64,000 bases of DNA from Bacteroidetes bacterium 46-16 (lineage in GTDB: Bacteria > Bacteroidota > Bacteroidia > Chitinophagales > Chitinophagaceae): assembly GCA_001897835.1 (NCBI GenBank), contig MKUN01000037.1, positions 18,091-82,090 on the forward strand, in the 5' to 3' direction. A model generated the notes under the pieces. That model searched no databases. It was not told the DNA's origin and saw nothing but the letters and a program-made list of their open reading frames with translations. The number at the start of each line of letters is the position of its first letter. The first letter of the stretch is position 1. Made by a program: the position numbers and the translations under genes. This document shows positions 17,407 through 32,400 of the stretch, one piece after another.

Positions 17407-20400
17407 TTATTGTTTACTGAACTTGATCGACTGTATCGGCCTATGGTTCTTATCTGTCATTTGCAGCATGTAAGAACCGCTTGCCAGATCTTCAATCTTA
17501 ACCGGTATCACACCGCCAGGGTACATATTGGTATTCACCTTGTTCTCAGCAATTACCTTACCCAGCATATCCAGGATGCGTACCACAACTTCACCCTTAG
17601 GCGCATTTTCAAATTTCACGAATATCTCAGAACCTGAAACCGGGTTCGGATACAATGTGATGGTATTGTCATCGCCATTGCTGCCGTTCACGTTGTTAAC
17701 AACCAGCGGGCTGCCGGCGCTACCAACACCAAACGGTGAGAAGCTGGTGATACCTGACATGGACACGCTATACGGACCTGGGCCAAATGCAGGACCAGGT
17801 GTACCCGGGTTCCACAACGGATCTACATAGTGCGACATGAAGCATGCATTCCTGTCAAAGCCTGTAAGCTCATCAACTGCGTTCCACTGCAGGGTCATGC
17901 TCACATTCGGTCCACCGGAACCTGAGTGATCAACAACCCATGTTTTGCCAACCGCATTATCCGTCAGTGAAGGACCGGAAGGTACGTTGTTGGTGTAAGC
18001 AGTATAGATACCGTCGAGCACATTAGCCATGAAGTTGTCTGCATTACCTATGTTGCTCAGGTTCATCGGAGTGTATGATGTATTGTCAGAGCCCATCGGG
18101 AAGAGCACGTTACCTGTTCTGCCACCTACACCGATGTTGGTGTAGATCAGCTGGCCTGTACCGTTGGTCACCACGAAGGATGCATTGTTACCACCCATTA
18201 CCGATGCAGAAGGAGCAATTGTAAGGTTGGCGTTACCTATGGTCATAAAGCCGTTGGTCAGTACAAGACCCGTGGTTACGGTAGTGTTGTCATCGATCAT
18301 CTTGTCGCCGTTACCATTGAGCCTGATGATCGCGTAAGCACCACCCGGTATAGACTGGGTACCGTTACCTGTTTCTTTCACTTCACCGAGCGAGGCGTCG
18401 AATATACCATTGTTGATGATGCTGCCCTTAAGCTCAAGCACATTACCTGAACCGATGAAGGACACCATAGCACCCGGATCGATGATCAGGCTATCGCATA
18501 TTGCGGTCGGGATATCAACTTCAGGCATGTTCGGTGCTGCTGCAGTTATGGTCACTACAGTTGTAGCTGTTGGCAGTACACCGCAAGCCCAGTTGCCCGG
18601 CTCAGACCAATGTGTATTGATAAGGCCTGTCCACTGTACCTGGGTATTTATACCTATTACAGATATATCAGAAGTATCAGGCGGAGCACATGCACCACTT
18701 ACGATCACCCTGTACTGGTAGCCCACCATGGTAGGTCCAACAGCATTGAAATGCAGGTGGTTGGTATTCACACCTGAGTAAAGTGTGAAGTTAGTGATGT
18801 TGGCAAAGCCTGTACCATTATCAACCTGCCACTGGTAGCTTAAGCCTGCACCTATTGCAGTTACGGTCATGTCGGCAGGAGCATTCGTGCATACTGTTAC
18901 GCTCGATGCCGGCTGTATCGTGATATACGGGGCAAAGTTTACACTCAGTGTAGCTGTGTTCGTAGTTATTGGCGGTGCACATGTGCCGCTTACCGTTACC
19001 CTGTACTGGTAACCGTTCATGGAAGCCGTAGCAGCCGTAATGGTGAGCGTATTAGTATTCACGCCACTATATGGAGCCGCAGCAGGAACATTAACCCAAC
19101 CGGTACCGTCGTTCACCTCCCATTGGTAAGCTAGTGCTGTACCCACAGCTGATATAGAGAAGGACGCATCAGTGCCTTCGCATACTATCGCATTTACCAG
19201 TTGGTTACCCAGCGCCGGTGCTGTGTTCACCGTGAGCAATGCAATACCCGATGTATCACCAGGGTAGCAAGTACCGGTAACATATGCACGATACTGGTAG
19301 CCATTCATTGCGGAGTCAACCGCAGTGAGGTGAAGCGTAGCAGTAGTAGCGCCTGAGTAGGTAGCATTGTTGGTGATATTCGTAAAGCCTGTGCCGGTAT
19401 TTACCTGCCAGTGATAAACAAGGCCTGTGCCGGTAGCTGTAATGCTGAACGATGTATCACCACCTGCACAAAGCGTTGCGTTAACAGGTGAAGATGTTAC
19501 CCTTGGCAGCTCATTCACTGTTATCGCGAAGGTAGTAGCTGCTGTGGTACCGCAACTGTTGGTCGCAGTAACACTCAGTACACCCGAGGTAGCAGTAGTG
19601 CTGAAGTCTATTGCTACGAGGTTACCAGTGCCAAGTATTGTAGCACCTGAACCGGTGTAAGTCCATGTATATGTTACAGAGCTATCAAAAGGCACACTGT
19701 ACACTACATTGCTTTCGCCCTGGCATACAGGTGATGTACCTGTAATAGCACCCGGCTGTGCTGGCAGCGGATGAACGGTGATGGTCACTGTCCTTGCTGA
19801 TGAAACGCCGCAGCCGTTAGTAGCTGTAACACTCAGCGTACCCGAAGTAGCTGTGGTGCTGAAATCGATGCTGATGCTGTTACCAACACCTGTGATCGTA
19901 GCACCTGCGCCACTGTAGCTCCATGTGTAGGTCACCGTAGGATCGAGCGGCACAGTGTAAGTCACTGCGTTCTGACCCTGGCATACATCGGCAGATGATG
20001 CGGTGAACGGTAACGGTGTATTCGGCAGCGGGTTAACTGTGATATTAGTAGTTGTTGCCGCCGATGTGCCACAGTTGTTAGTAGCGGTCACACTCAGTGT
20101 ACCCGAGGTTGCATTGACCGCGAAATCAAGGGTAGCTGTATTACCGTTACTATTGTTAATGGTAACACCTGTACCGCTGTACGACCAAGTGTAAGATACG
20201 GTCGGATCATTAGGCACTGTGTAAACCACACCTGTCTGGCCCTGGCATACAACCGGTGTGCTCACTGTAAACGGAGCAGGCTGAGCAGGCAGCGGATGAA
20301 CAGTCACTGAAACAGTGCGCGGAGCAGATACACCGCAACCATTGGTTGCAGTAACCTGTATGTCGCCCGAAGTAGCTGTATTGCTGAAATCAACGTTCGC

Positions 20401-23400
20401 TGTATTACCACCAAATACTGTAATGGTAGCGCCTGTACCAGTATAAGTCCAGTTGTAAGTAACCGTCAGGTCAAGCGGCACAGTGTAAACCACGTTTGTC
20501 TGGCCCTGGCATACCGAATCAGATGCGGTAGTGAAGTTGCCGGGAACCTGCGGCAGCGGGTTAACTGTTATAGCGAGTGTGCTGGCTGTTGAAGTGCCGC
20601 AAACTGTTGTTGCAGTAACACTCAACGTACCGGCAGTGGCTATGTTGCTGAAGTTAAGTGTAACGTTATTAGACGGTGCACCTGTGATCGTAACACCTGT
20701 ACCGCTGTAATTCCAGCTGTAGGTAACACCCGGAACATTGGTAACAGAGTATGCCTGTGTTGTACCCTGGCATGCAGCAGCCGGACCAGTAATGGCGCTT
20801 GGCTGAGCAGGTATCGGATTAACTGTTACAGCAAATGTGCTGTTATTCAGTGAGGTACCGCAGGCATTGTTGGCCACAACTGTGAGCGTACCGCTGGTAG
20901 CTGTTACACTGTAGTTGACGCTCACCGTGCTGCCTGTGCCTGATATAGTAGCACCTGTGCCGCTATAAGTCCAGGTATATGATGTAGCAGTCGGATCAAC
21001 CGGTACTGAGTACACCATGTTATTCTGTCCCTGGCATACCGGATCAGGTCCTGTAATTGCACCCGGATCGTTCGGCAGGGTATTCACTGTAATGTTGAGT
21101 GTGCGTGCAGCCGAAGTACCGCAGGCATTAGTTGCAGTTACGGTCAGCTGACCGCTTGTAGCTGTGTTGCTGAAGTCGATAGTGATACTGTTAGTAGTAC
21201 CATTGATGGTAGCACCTGTACCACTGTATGCCCATGTATAGGTCACAGTCGGATCATTAGGCACGATATACATCACACCGGTCTGACCCTGGCAAACCGT
21301 ATCACTTGATGTAGTGAAGTTGGCCGGCTGCATTGGCAGCGGATTAACGGTTATTGCCAGTGTTTGCGACAGCAACGATGAGCCGCAGGCATTGTTGGCC
21401 CATACGCTCAGCGTACCTGAAGTAGCTACTGTGCTGAAGTCAATGCTTACACTGTTGGTAGTACCGGTAATGGTAGCACCTGAGCCGCTATAGGTCCATG
21501 TATATGATGTAGCGGTCGGATCATTAGGTACTGTATAAGCAACAGCATTCTGACCCTGGCAAACTGCCGCAGGACCTGCTATAGCACCCGGCTGTAAAGG
21601 CAGCGGGTTAACTGTTATTGCAAGTGTTTGCGGTATAGAAGTACCACATCCGTTGGTAGCAGTAACATCCAGGTTGCCCGATGTAGCGGCATTGCTAAAG
21701 TCGATGCTCACCAGGTGGCCTGAGCCGCTGATGGTAGCACCTGTACCACTGTAGGTCCATGTATAGGTTACAGTAGGATCATCAGGCACTTCGTAGATCA
21801 CACCTGCCTGGCCCTGGCATACAGGGTTGGTGAATGTAATGAACGGAGCCGGCTGGTTTGGCAGTGGGTTAACGGTTATTGCCATTACCCTTGCCAGTGA
21901 TGCACCGCATGAGTTGTTGGCGATCACTGTAAGGTTGCCCGATGTAGCCGTAGTGCTGAAGTCTATTGTTACAGCATTGCCCGTACCGGTGATGGTAGCA
22001 CCTGTACCGCTATAGGTCCATGTATAGTTCGTAATTGTAGGATCGTTGAGTACCTGGTAAGATACACCCGCATCGCCCTGGCATACTGTAGCCGGACCAG
22101 TGATGACACTTGGCTGCAGTGGCAGCGGGTTCACTGTTATCGCGAAGGTACTTGCCGTTGAGGTACCGCAGGCATTGGTTGCCGTTACGCTCAATGTGCC
22201 TGAAGTAGCATTGGTGCCGAAGCTGAGTGTAATTGCATTACCGGAACCAACGATAGACGTATTGAGACCTGAGTAAGCCCAGTTATAGGTTACCGTAGGA
22301 TCATTAGTTACCGAGTATGGCACACCAACATCGCCCTGGCATACAGGAGATACACCTGTAATAGCACCAGGAGTTGTAGGCAGCGGATTCACTGTGATAT
22401 CAATAGTAGTTGGCAGTGACGTACCGCAGGCATTATTAGCCACAACGCTCAGTGTACCTGATGTAGCCGTATTGCTGAAGGTAAGTGCTACACTGTTACC
22501 TGAACCGGCAATCGTAGCGCCTGTACCGCTATAGGTCCATGTGTAGGTCACTGTAGGATCATTAGGCACGGTATACACAACGCCGTTCTGGCCCTGGCAT
22601 ACCGTATCGCTCGATGTTATAAAGGCAGCCGGCTGCAATGGCAGCGGATTAACCTGTATTGAGAAGTTGCTGGCCAGTGATGTACCGCAACCATTCGTAG
22701 CTGTTACGCTCAGAGTACCTGAAGTAGCCGTTGTACTGAAGTCTAAGGTCACCGCATTGGTAGTACCATTTATGGTAACGCCAGTACCTGTATAAGACCA
22801 GTTATAGGTTACTGTAGGATCGTTAATAACTGAGTATGCAACACCAACATCGCCCTGGCATACAGGAGAAGTACCTGTGATGGCGCTTGGCGGAGCAGGC
22901 AGCGGGTTAACCACTATAGCAAATGTGCTAGGCGTAGAAGTGCCGCAGCTATTTGTAGCTGTCACACTTAATGTGCCGCCAGTAGCCGTCGCGCCGAAGT
23001 TCATAGTAATCGCATTACCGGTGCCGATTATTGTAGCACCTGTACCACTGTAAGTCCATGTATAAGTTACAGTAGGATCATTGGTAACTGAATAGGCTAC
23101 CCCACTCTGGCCCTGGCATACAGGCGTAGTACCTGTAATAGCGCCCGGTGTTACCGGCAGTGGCTTAATGGTAATATTCAGGTTGCGTGGTGCAGATGTA
23201 CCGCAGGCATTTGTAGCTGTCACACTCAGGGTGCCTGAAGTAGCTGCAAGCGAGAAATCTATGGTTATTGAATTACCTGTACCATTTATTGTGGCACCTG
23301 CACCGCTGTACGCCCATGTGTATGTTACACTGGGATCATTAGGTATTGTATAAACCACACCTGAAGTACCGGCACAAACCGAATCTGTGAATACAGAGAA

Positions 23401-26400
23401 TGCAGCAGGCTGCAATGGCAGCGGGTTAACCAATACTGCAAATGTGCTTGCTGTAGATGTACCACAGGCATTCGTAGCAATTACGCTAAGGTTACCAGAA
23501 GTTGCATTATTAGCATAAGTTATAAATATAGTGCTCGTACCGTTACCGGTGATGGTAGCACCTGTACCGCTGTAAGACCATGTATATGTTACGGTCGGAT
23601 CATTGACCACAGAGTATGCAACACCTACATCACCCTGGCATACAGGTGTGACACCTGTAATAGCGCCCGGAGTAGTTGGCAGTGTATTCACTGTAACTGC
23701 GAGCGGAGCCGAAGGCGCAGATGTACCACAGGCATTCGTAGCAGTCACGGTGACATCACCGGAAGTAGCCGTTGCGCTGAAGTTAATGCTCGCATTGTTA
23801 CCGAATGAACTGATCGTAGCACCCGTACCACTATAGCTCCATGTGTATAAAGTTACGGTCGGGTCGTTCAGCACTGTATAAAGTACACCATTCTGGTTCT
23901 GACATACGGTAGTAGGACCTGTTGGTGTACCCGGCACATTCGGCTGCGGATTAACCGTTATTGATTTAATTGTAGCTACAGATGTTCCGCAAGCGTTCGT
24001 AGCTGTTACGCTCAACACGCCGCTTGTTGCGGTATTACTGAAGTCGATGGTAATTGCATTGGTCGTACCATTAATAGTTGCGCCTGTACCACTGTAGGTC
24101 CATGTGTACGTTACCGTAGGATCGTTGGTTACAGAGTAGGCAACACCTGTCTGGCCGGCACATACAGGCGATGCGCCTGTAATAGCACCGGGCTGTGTGG
24201 GCAGCGGATTAATAGTTATGGCCAGCGTTGTAGGCGATGAGGTGCCGCAGGTAGTTGTAGCGGTAACACTCAATGTGCCTGATGTGGCATTATTAGCAAA
24301 ATCGATAGTTATTGCATTGGCACCATTACCTGTGATGGTAGCACCAGTACCGCTGTAGGTCCATGTGTAGGTAGTACCCACTACATTGGTCACAGAATAT
24401 GCATTGGCTGCAGAACCCTGGCAGGCAGTAGCCGAACCTGTAATAGCAGCCGGTGCAGCTGGCAGCGGGTTCACCGTAATTGCCAGTGTAGTGGCAGCAG
24501 ATGTTCCGCAACCATTGGTAGCTGTTACACTCAGTGTACCACTCGTAGCTGTTGCGTTAAAGTCGATGGTAATGGTGCTTCCTGTACCATTGATGGTAGC
24601 ACCGGTACCGCTGTAGGTCCATGTATAAGTTACAGAAGGATCATTAGTAACTGAATAAACATTACCGTTAGAGCTTTGGCATACTGTAGCCGAACCTGTA
24701 ATAGCACCCGGCTGTGTCGGCAGCGGGTTCATTGTTATCGCCAATGTCCTTGCAGTTGATGTACCGCAGGCATTGGTTGCTGTTACGCTCAGGGTACCTG
24801 ATGTAGCATTATTTGCAAAGTCAACTGTTACTGCATTGCCGGTGCCGGTAATTGTAGCACCCAGGCCGGAGTAAGTCCAGTTGTATGTAGTAATGGCCGG
24901 ATCGTTTGTTACAGAATAAGCATTACCAACAGAACCCTGGCAAGCAAAAGCTGAACCTGTTATCACGCCCGGCTGTGTGGGCAGCGGGTTAACGGTAACT
25001 GCAAATGTCGTTGCAGCTGATGTACCGCAGGTATTGGTTGCCGTTACTTGTATGTCTCCCGATGTAGCATTGTTGGCGAAGTTCACCAATATGCTGTTAC
25101 CGCTTCCTGTTATGTTAGCACCATTGCCGGTATAGCTCCATGTATAGGTCACGGTCGGGTCGTTCGTTACTGAGTAAGCAACGCCATTTTGACCCTGGCA
25201 TACCGGGGTAGTGCCGGTAATTGCACCTGGCTGTGTAGGCAGCGGGTTTACAGTTATAGCTATTGTCCTGGCAGTTGATGTACCGCAGGCATTGGTTGCT
25301 GTTACACTCAGTGTGCCTGAAGTGGCAGTATTAGAGAAGTCAACCAGCACGCTGTTACCTGTACCATTGATGGTAGCACCTGTACCGCTGTAGGTCCATG
25401 TGTACGTAACACCTGCTACATTAGGCACTGTGTACTGTACACCGGTCTGGCCCTGGCATACTGTCGGCGTGCCGGCAGTGAATGCCCCGGGCTGGGCAGG
25501 CAGGGCTGTTATGGTTATCGACAGTGTCCTTGCAGTTGACGTGCCGCAGGCATTAACTGCATTTACAGTCAACGTACCTGAAGTAGCGGTAGCACTGAAG
25601 TCTATACTTACACTGTTTGTGGTACCTGTGAGGGTAGCACCCGAACCGCTGTAGCTCCATGTATATGAAGTAGCATTCGGATCGTTGGTAACACTATAAA
25701 TATTACCTACTGTATTAGCACATACAGGTGTAGTGCCTGTTATCACACTTGGCTGCGATGGTATCGGTGTTACTGTTATGGCCAGTGTACTTGCAGTTGA
25801 TGAACCGCAGGCATTATTGGCAGTAACACTCAGTGTGCCCGATGTTGCGTTATTCGCAAATGAGATCAATACGCTATTACCCGTACCTACTATCGTAGCG
25901 CCTGTACCGCTATAGGTCCATGTGTATGATGTAGCAGTTGGATCGTTCGTCACAGAATAAGTGACACCGTTTGCTCCTGCACATACCGGGTTTGTACCTG
26001 TAATGGCTGTAGGAGTAACCGGCACACCGTTCACTGTTATTGCCAGTGTACGTGCTGTAGAGGTACCGCAGGCATTGGTAGTCGTTACACTCAATGTACC
26101 CGAAGTAGCTGTCGCGCTGAAGTCGAGCGTAGCAGTATTCGCAGTGCTGGCAAGGCCGGTAACGCCGGTACCTGTATAGGTCCATGTATAAGTATTGCCT
26201 ACTACGTTAGGCACAGTGTAGATCACACCTGTCTGGCCCTGGCATACTGTCGGGCTCGAAGTTGTGAAGTTGCCCGGTTGTGTTGGCAGCGGGCTTACCG
26301 TAATATTATATGTACGTGCTGTAGATGTACCGCAGCTGTTGGTACCGGTAACACTCAATACGCCCGACGTAGCCGTATTGCTGAAATCGATAGTTATGGC

Positions 26401-29400
26401 ATTGCCTGTACCGCTTATGGTACCGCCTGTACCGCTATAGGTCCAGTTATATGTTGTGATGTTCGGATCGTTCGTTACACTGTAAGCAACACCTAACGCA
26501 CCCTGGCAAGGGTTAGGCGTACCTGTGATGGTACCCGGCTGCGTTGGCAGCGGGTTAACGGTGATCGCTAAAGTAAGTGCTGTAGAAGTACCGCAGGCAT
26601 TCACTGCAGATACGCTCAATGTACCGGAAGTAGCATTGTTCGCAAAATCAATGGTCACTGCATTGCTTGTACCATTTATTGTAGCACCTGTACCGCTGTA
26701 GCTCCAGAGGAATGATGTGGCATTTGCATCAGGAGCAACCGAGTAGCTAACACCAGACTGTCCCTGGCAAACTGTTGCGCTGCTTGAAAGGAACGCTGCC
26801 GGTGTGGTTGGTAATGGTGTTACGGTCACACCTATTGACCTTGGTGCCGAAGTACCGCAGGCTGTAGTTGCTGTTACACTGATTACGCCTGAAGTAGCAT
26901 TGTTGGCAAAAGTAGCGGTAACCGCATTGCTTGGCGGACCGCTGAAGGTAACACCTGTACCACTGTAGCTCCACGTATAGGTAACACCTACGACTGCAGG
27001 AACTACATAGTTCGCAGTGCCACCTGCACAAACTGTTGTGCTTGCTGTTGTGAACGCACCTGGTTGGAATGCGCCCGGCTGCATGGTGAGTGCCACTGTC
27101 TGTGCAGCCGAAGTGCCGCAAGTGTTGCTTGCAGTAACGCTCAGCGTACCTGAAGTGGCTGTATTGTTAAAGTCAATTGTTATACTGTTGGTACCATTAC
27201 CGTTGATGGTAGCACCGGTACCGCTATAGGTCCATGTATAAGACGTAGCATTAGGTACCGCAGCCACTGAATATGGAGTACCTGTAGTACCCTGGCATGG
27301 TGTGGTAGTACCCGTGATCGCACCCGGCTGGGCTGGTATCGGGGTAACTGTTATTGAGAATGTGTTGCTGGTAGTACCGCAGAAGTTCGTCTCATCCAGT
27401 GTAAGCGTACCGCTTGTAGCAGTAGCGCTGAAGTCGATCGTGATGGCATTGGTACCATTACCATTGATAGTAGCACCTGTACCACTGTAACTCCATGTAT
27501 ACGTATTGACATTGGCATTAGCAGGTACTGAATATGCTACACCGGTCTGGCCAACGCATACAGGCGATGTACCTGTGATGCTGAATGCTATCGGGGCTGC
27601 CGGGTTAACTGTTATCGGCAGGGTCACATTAGCGGTAGTACCACAAGCATTGGTACCACTAACGGTCATGGTGCCCGATGTGGCAGCAGGACCAAAGTTG
27701 AAGCTGTTGGTATTGGTACCTGTGGCATTGGAGAATGTAACGCCGGTACCGGAATAAGCCCAGTTATAAGTGGTGATATTGGCACCACCTGCTACTGTAT
27801 AAGTAAGTGCACCTGCACCCTGGCATACCGGGTTTGTTCCTGAGAGCGGACCGGTAAGCGTTGGCAGCGGGTTCACCGTGATATCAAATGTATTCGTTTG
27901 TGTACCGCAGGTGTTGCTGGCAACAAGTGTCAGCGTACCACCGGTGGCAGTATTGCTGAAGTCTATATTGATACTATTGGTATTGTTGTTATTGATCGTA
28001 ATACCTGTACCGCTGTAAGACCACGTCCATGTAGTTACATTAGCGTCGGCCGGTACAGAGTACCCTACTCCTGTCTGGCCCTGGCATACAGTTGCCGCAC
28101 CTATTATATTAAAGGCATTTGGCGCCTGCGGGTTAACATTGATCGCATAGGTCAGTGTTGATGTAGTACCGCAACTGTTAGTACCATAAACGCTCATGGT
28201 GCCCGATGTAGCAGCAGGACCAAAGTTGAAGTCGTTGGTATTGGTAGCCGTGGTATTAGAGAATGAAACACCGGTACCGGTATATGCCCAGTGATATTGG
28301 GTGATATTGGCAGCGCCACCGGCTGTATACGTAACCAAACCTGCATTCTGGCACACAGGGTTGGTACCCGTGAGTGGTCCTGTTAATGAAGGTGAAGGAT
28401 CAACCGTGATCGCAAAGGTGTTGGTTGCCGTACCGCAGGCATTTGACTCAACAAGTGTCAATGTACCGCTGGTAGCAACGTTATTGAAGTCGATGCTTAC
28501 ACTATTGGTATTGTTATTATTGATAGTAGCACCTGTGCCGCTATAGGTCCATGTGTAGGTCACACCAGCTACGGAAGGCACAAAGTACACATTGCCTGTA
28601 GTACCCTGGCAGGCATTAGTGTTACCTGTAATATTGAAGGCGGCAGGAGCGGCAGGGTTAACCGTAACCGCATATGTTAACGGACCTGTAGTACCGCAAG
28701 AACCAGTGCCCGTAACCGTAATAGTACCGGAGGTAGCAGTTGCGCCGAAGGTGAAATTATTTGTATTTGTAGCTGTAGCATTCGAGAAAGTAACACCTGT
28801 ACCGCTATAGCTCCAGTTGTAGGTAGTGATACCTGTACCACCTGCTGCTGTATAAGTAACTGGTGGGTCGTTCTGACATACTGTTGCATTACCTGATATT
28901 GGGCCGGTAAGCGTTGCAGCCGGGTTAACAGTTATTGCAAACGTATTGTTCTGTGTACCGCAGCTATTCGTTTCCACCAGTGTCAGTGTACCGCCGGTAG
29001 CAGTAGCGCTAAAGTCCATAGTGATCGCATTGGTACCATTACCCGTGATGGTGGCACCTGTACCACTATATGACCATGCAAAGGATGTAACATTGGCATT
29101 GGCCGGTACTGAATAAGCGACACCTGTCTGGCCCTGGCATACTGGTGATACACCTGTGATGTTGAAGGCTATCGGCGCTGCAGGATTAACTGTTATTGAA
29201 TATGTTAAAGTAGCCGTATTGCCACAAGCGCCGGTACCATAAACACTCAAAATGCCTGAGGTAGCGCTGGCGCCAAAGGTCAGGTCATTGGTATTAGTGG
29301 CCGTTGCATTAGAGAAAGTAACACCCGTACCACTGTAGCTCCAATTATATGTAGTGATACCAGTACCGCCTGCTGCTGTATAAGTAGTAGGACCCGTGCT

Positions 29401-32400
29401 TTGACATACTGTTGCCGTACCTGAAACAGGACCGGTCAGGGTAGCTGCAGGGTTCACCACTATGGTAAAGGTACCGTTCGTAGAACCACAGGTATTTGTT
29501 TCTGTAAGGGTCAGCGTACCACCGGTTGCGGTTGCGCCGAAGTTCATAGTAATGCTATTAGTACCATTACCTGTGATAGTGGCACCAGTACCGCTATATA
29601 CCCATGAGTAAGTAGCCACATTAGCATTAGCAGGTACCGAGTAAGACACGCCGTTCTGGCCCTGGCATACTGGTGAAGTACCGTTTATTACAAATGCTGC
29701 AGGAGCAGCAGGATTAACTGTTATTGAATATGTGATCGTTGCAGTAGTGCCACAAGCTCCTGTACCATATACACTCAATATACCAGAAGTAGCGTTCGCG
29801 CCAAAGGTGAGATCGTTGGTATTTGTAGCAGTAGCATTTGAGAAGGTAACACCCGTACCACTATAACTCCAGTTGTAGGTAGTGATACCTGTGCCGCCTG
29901 CCGCTGTATAAGTAGTAGGTCCGGTGCTTTGACACACAGTCGCAGTACCAGATATTGGACCGCTTAGCGTTGCCGCAGGATTAACTGTTATCGCAAATGT
30001 ATTGTTCTGCGTGCCGCAACTGTTAGTTTCAACGAGTGTCAGCGTGCCGCCTGTAGCAGTAGCGCCAAAGTCGATGGTGATCGCATTGGTGCCATTACCT
30101 GTTATCGTAGCACCTGTACCACTGTATGACCATGCAAACGATGTCACATTAGCATTGGCAGGTACTGAATAAGCAACACCGGTCTGACCCTGGCATACAG
30201 GAGATGTACCTGTAATGTTGAAAGCAACCGGAGCAGCAGGATTAACTGTTATGGAGTAGGTAACCGTAGATGTAGTACCACAAGTGTTTGTACCATATAC
30301 ACTAAGGATACCTGAAGTGGCACTTGCCCCAAAGGTCAGGTCATTACTGCCTGTTGCAGTAGTATTGGAATAGGTAACACCGGTACCTGAATAGCTCCAT
30401 GTATACGTGGTGATATTAGCACCGCCCGCTACAGTATAGGTAGTAGGACCAGTGCTTTGACACACTGTTGCAGTGCCTGACATAGGCCCTGTCAGGGTTG
30501 GCGTCGGGTTAACTGTTATTACAAATGTATTGTTCGTGCTGCCACAAGTATTGCTTTCGGTAAGCGTCAGCGTACCACTGGTAGCAGTAGCACCAAAATT
30601 AATGGTAATCGCATTGGTATTATTACCAGTAATCGTAGCACCTGTGCCGCTGTACACCCAGTTGTAATTGCTAACATTTGCATTGGCCGGAACTGAATAT
30701 GAAACGCCTGTCTGGCCCTGGCATACCGATGCAGTACCTGTTATACTGAACGCTGTCGGAGCAGCAGGATTAACCGTAATAGCATAAGTAACAGTCGGTG
30801 TAGTACCGCAGGTGCCTGTACCATACACGCTCAAAGTACCCGAAGTGGCATTGGCGCTAAAGGTAAGGTCGTTGCTGCCTGTACCCGTAGTATTGGAGTA
30901 AGCTACACCTGTACCACTATAAGACCAGTTGTAAGTAGTGATACCGGCACCGCCCGCTACAGTATAAGTAGTAGGGCCTGTACCCTGGCATACCGATGCG
31001 GTACCGGATATTGGGCCGGTCAACGCAGGAGCAGTACCTACGGTAACGGCAAAAGTGTTTGGACCAACCGAGCCGCAGGTATTGGATTCCGTAAGCTGGA
31101 TGTTACCGCTGGTAGCATTAGCTGCGAAATTGACCGTGATGCTGTTCGTGTTATTACCTGCTACTATTGTTGCACCGGTACCTGTATATGACCATGCAAA
31201 TGAGGTAACGTTTGCATTAGCCGGAACCGAATAGGTAACACCCGTTTGGCCGGGGCACACACTTGCAGTACCGGTTATGCTAAATGCTGTTGGTGCAGCG
31301 GGGTTAACCGTAATCGAATAAGTTATGGTAGAAGTTGTACCGCATGAATTGGTACCGTACACACTTAATATACCGGAGGTTGCACTTGGTCCGAAAGTCA
31401 GATCATTAGTATTGGTACCTGTGGTATTAGAATAAGTAACACCCGTACCGCTGTAGCTCCAGTTATAGGTAGTAATATTGGCACCACCCGTTGCAGTATA
31501 AGTAACCGGGCTGCCTGCATTGGCACATACTGTTGCCGTACCGGTCACAGGACCTGTCAGTGTCGGCAGGGCACCTACAGTTACTGCGAAGCTGGTAGGG
31601 CCAGTTGAACCACAAGCGTTGCTTTCGGTAAGCTGTATGTTACCACTGGTCGCAGTAGCACCGAAATTCACCGTGATCGTATTGGTATTATTACCGGTTA
31701 TATTAGCACCTGTGCCTGTATATGACCAGGAATAAGATGTAACATTAGGATTGTTCGGTACCGAATAGGTCACCCCGTTCTGGCCCTGGCATACATTAGC
31801 CGTACCTGTTATAGAAAATGCTGCAGGTGCTGATGCATTTACTGTGATAGAATATGTAACAGTAGATGTAGTACCGCAGCTATTAGTACCATATACACTT
31901 AAAATGCCCGATGTGGCACTTGCGCCAAAATCAAGGCTATTCGTACTGGTTGCTGTTGTATTTGAAAAAGTAACACCCGTACCACTATAGCTCCAGTTAT
32001 AGGTAGTGATATTGGCGCCACCCGCAACTGTGTAGTTAGTAGCACCTGCACCCTGGCAAAGTGTTGCCGTACCAGATAAAGGACCAGTTAAGGTTGGCAG
32101 CGCATTAACTGTTACTGCAAGTGTATTGCTTGCTGAACCACAGGCATTGGTCTCTGTTAGAGTTACATCACCACTCGTTGCAGTATTGCTGAAGTTGATC
32201 GTGATGCTATTTGTATTATTACCGCTTATCGTTGCGCCGCTGCCCGTATAGCCCCAGCTATAAGTGGCTACGTTAGCATTGGCCGGCACAGTATATGATA
32301 CGCTGGTCTGGCCCTGGCACACTGTTGCCGTACCTGTGATGCTGAATGCAGTAGGTGCCGGCGGGTTAACCGTAATCGAATAAGTTACCGTAGATGTTGT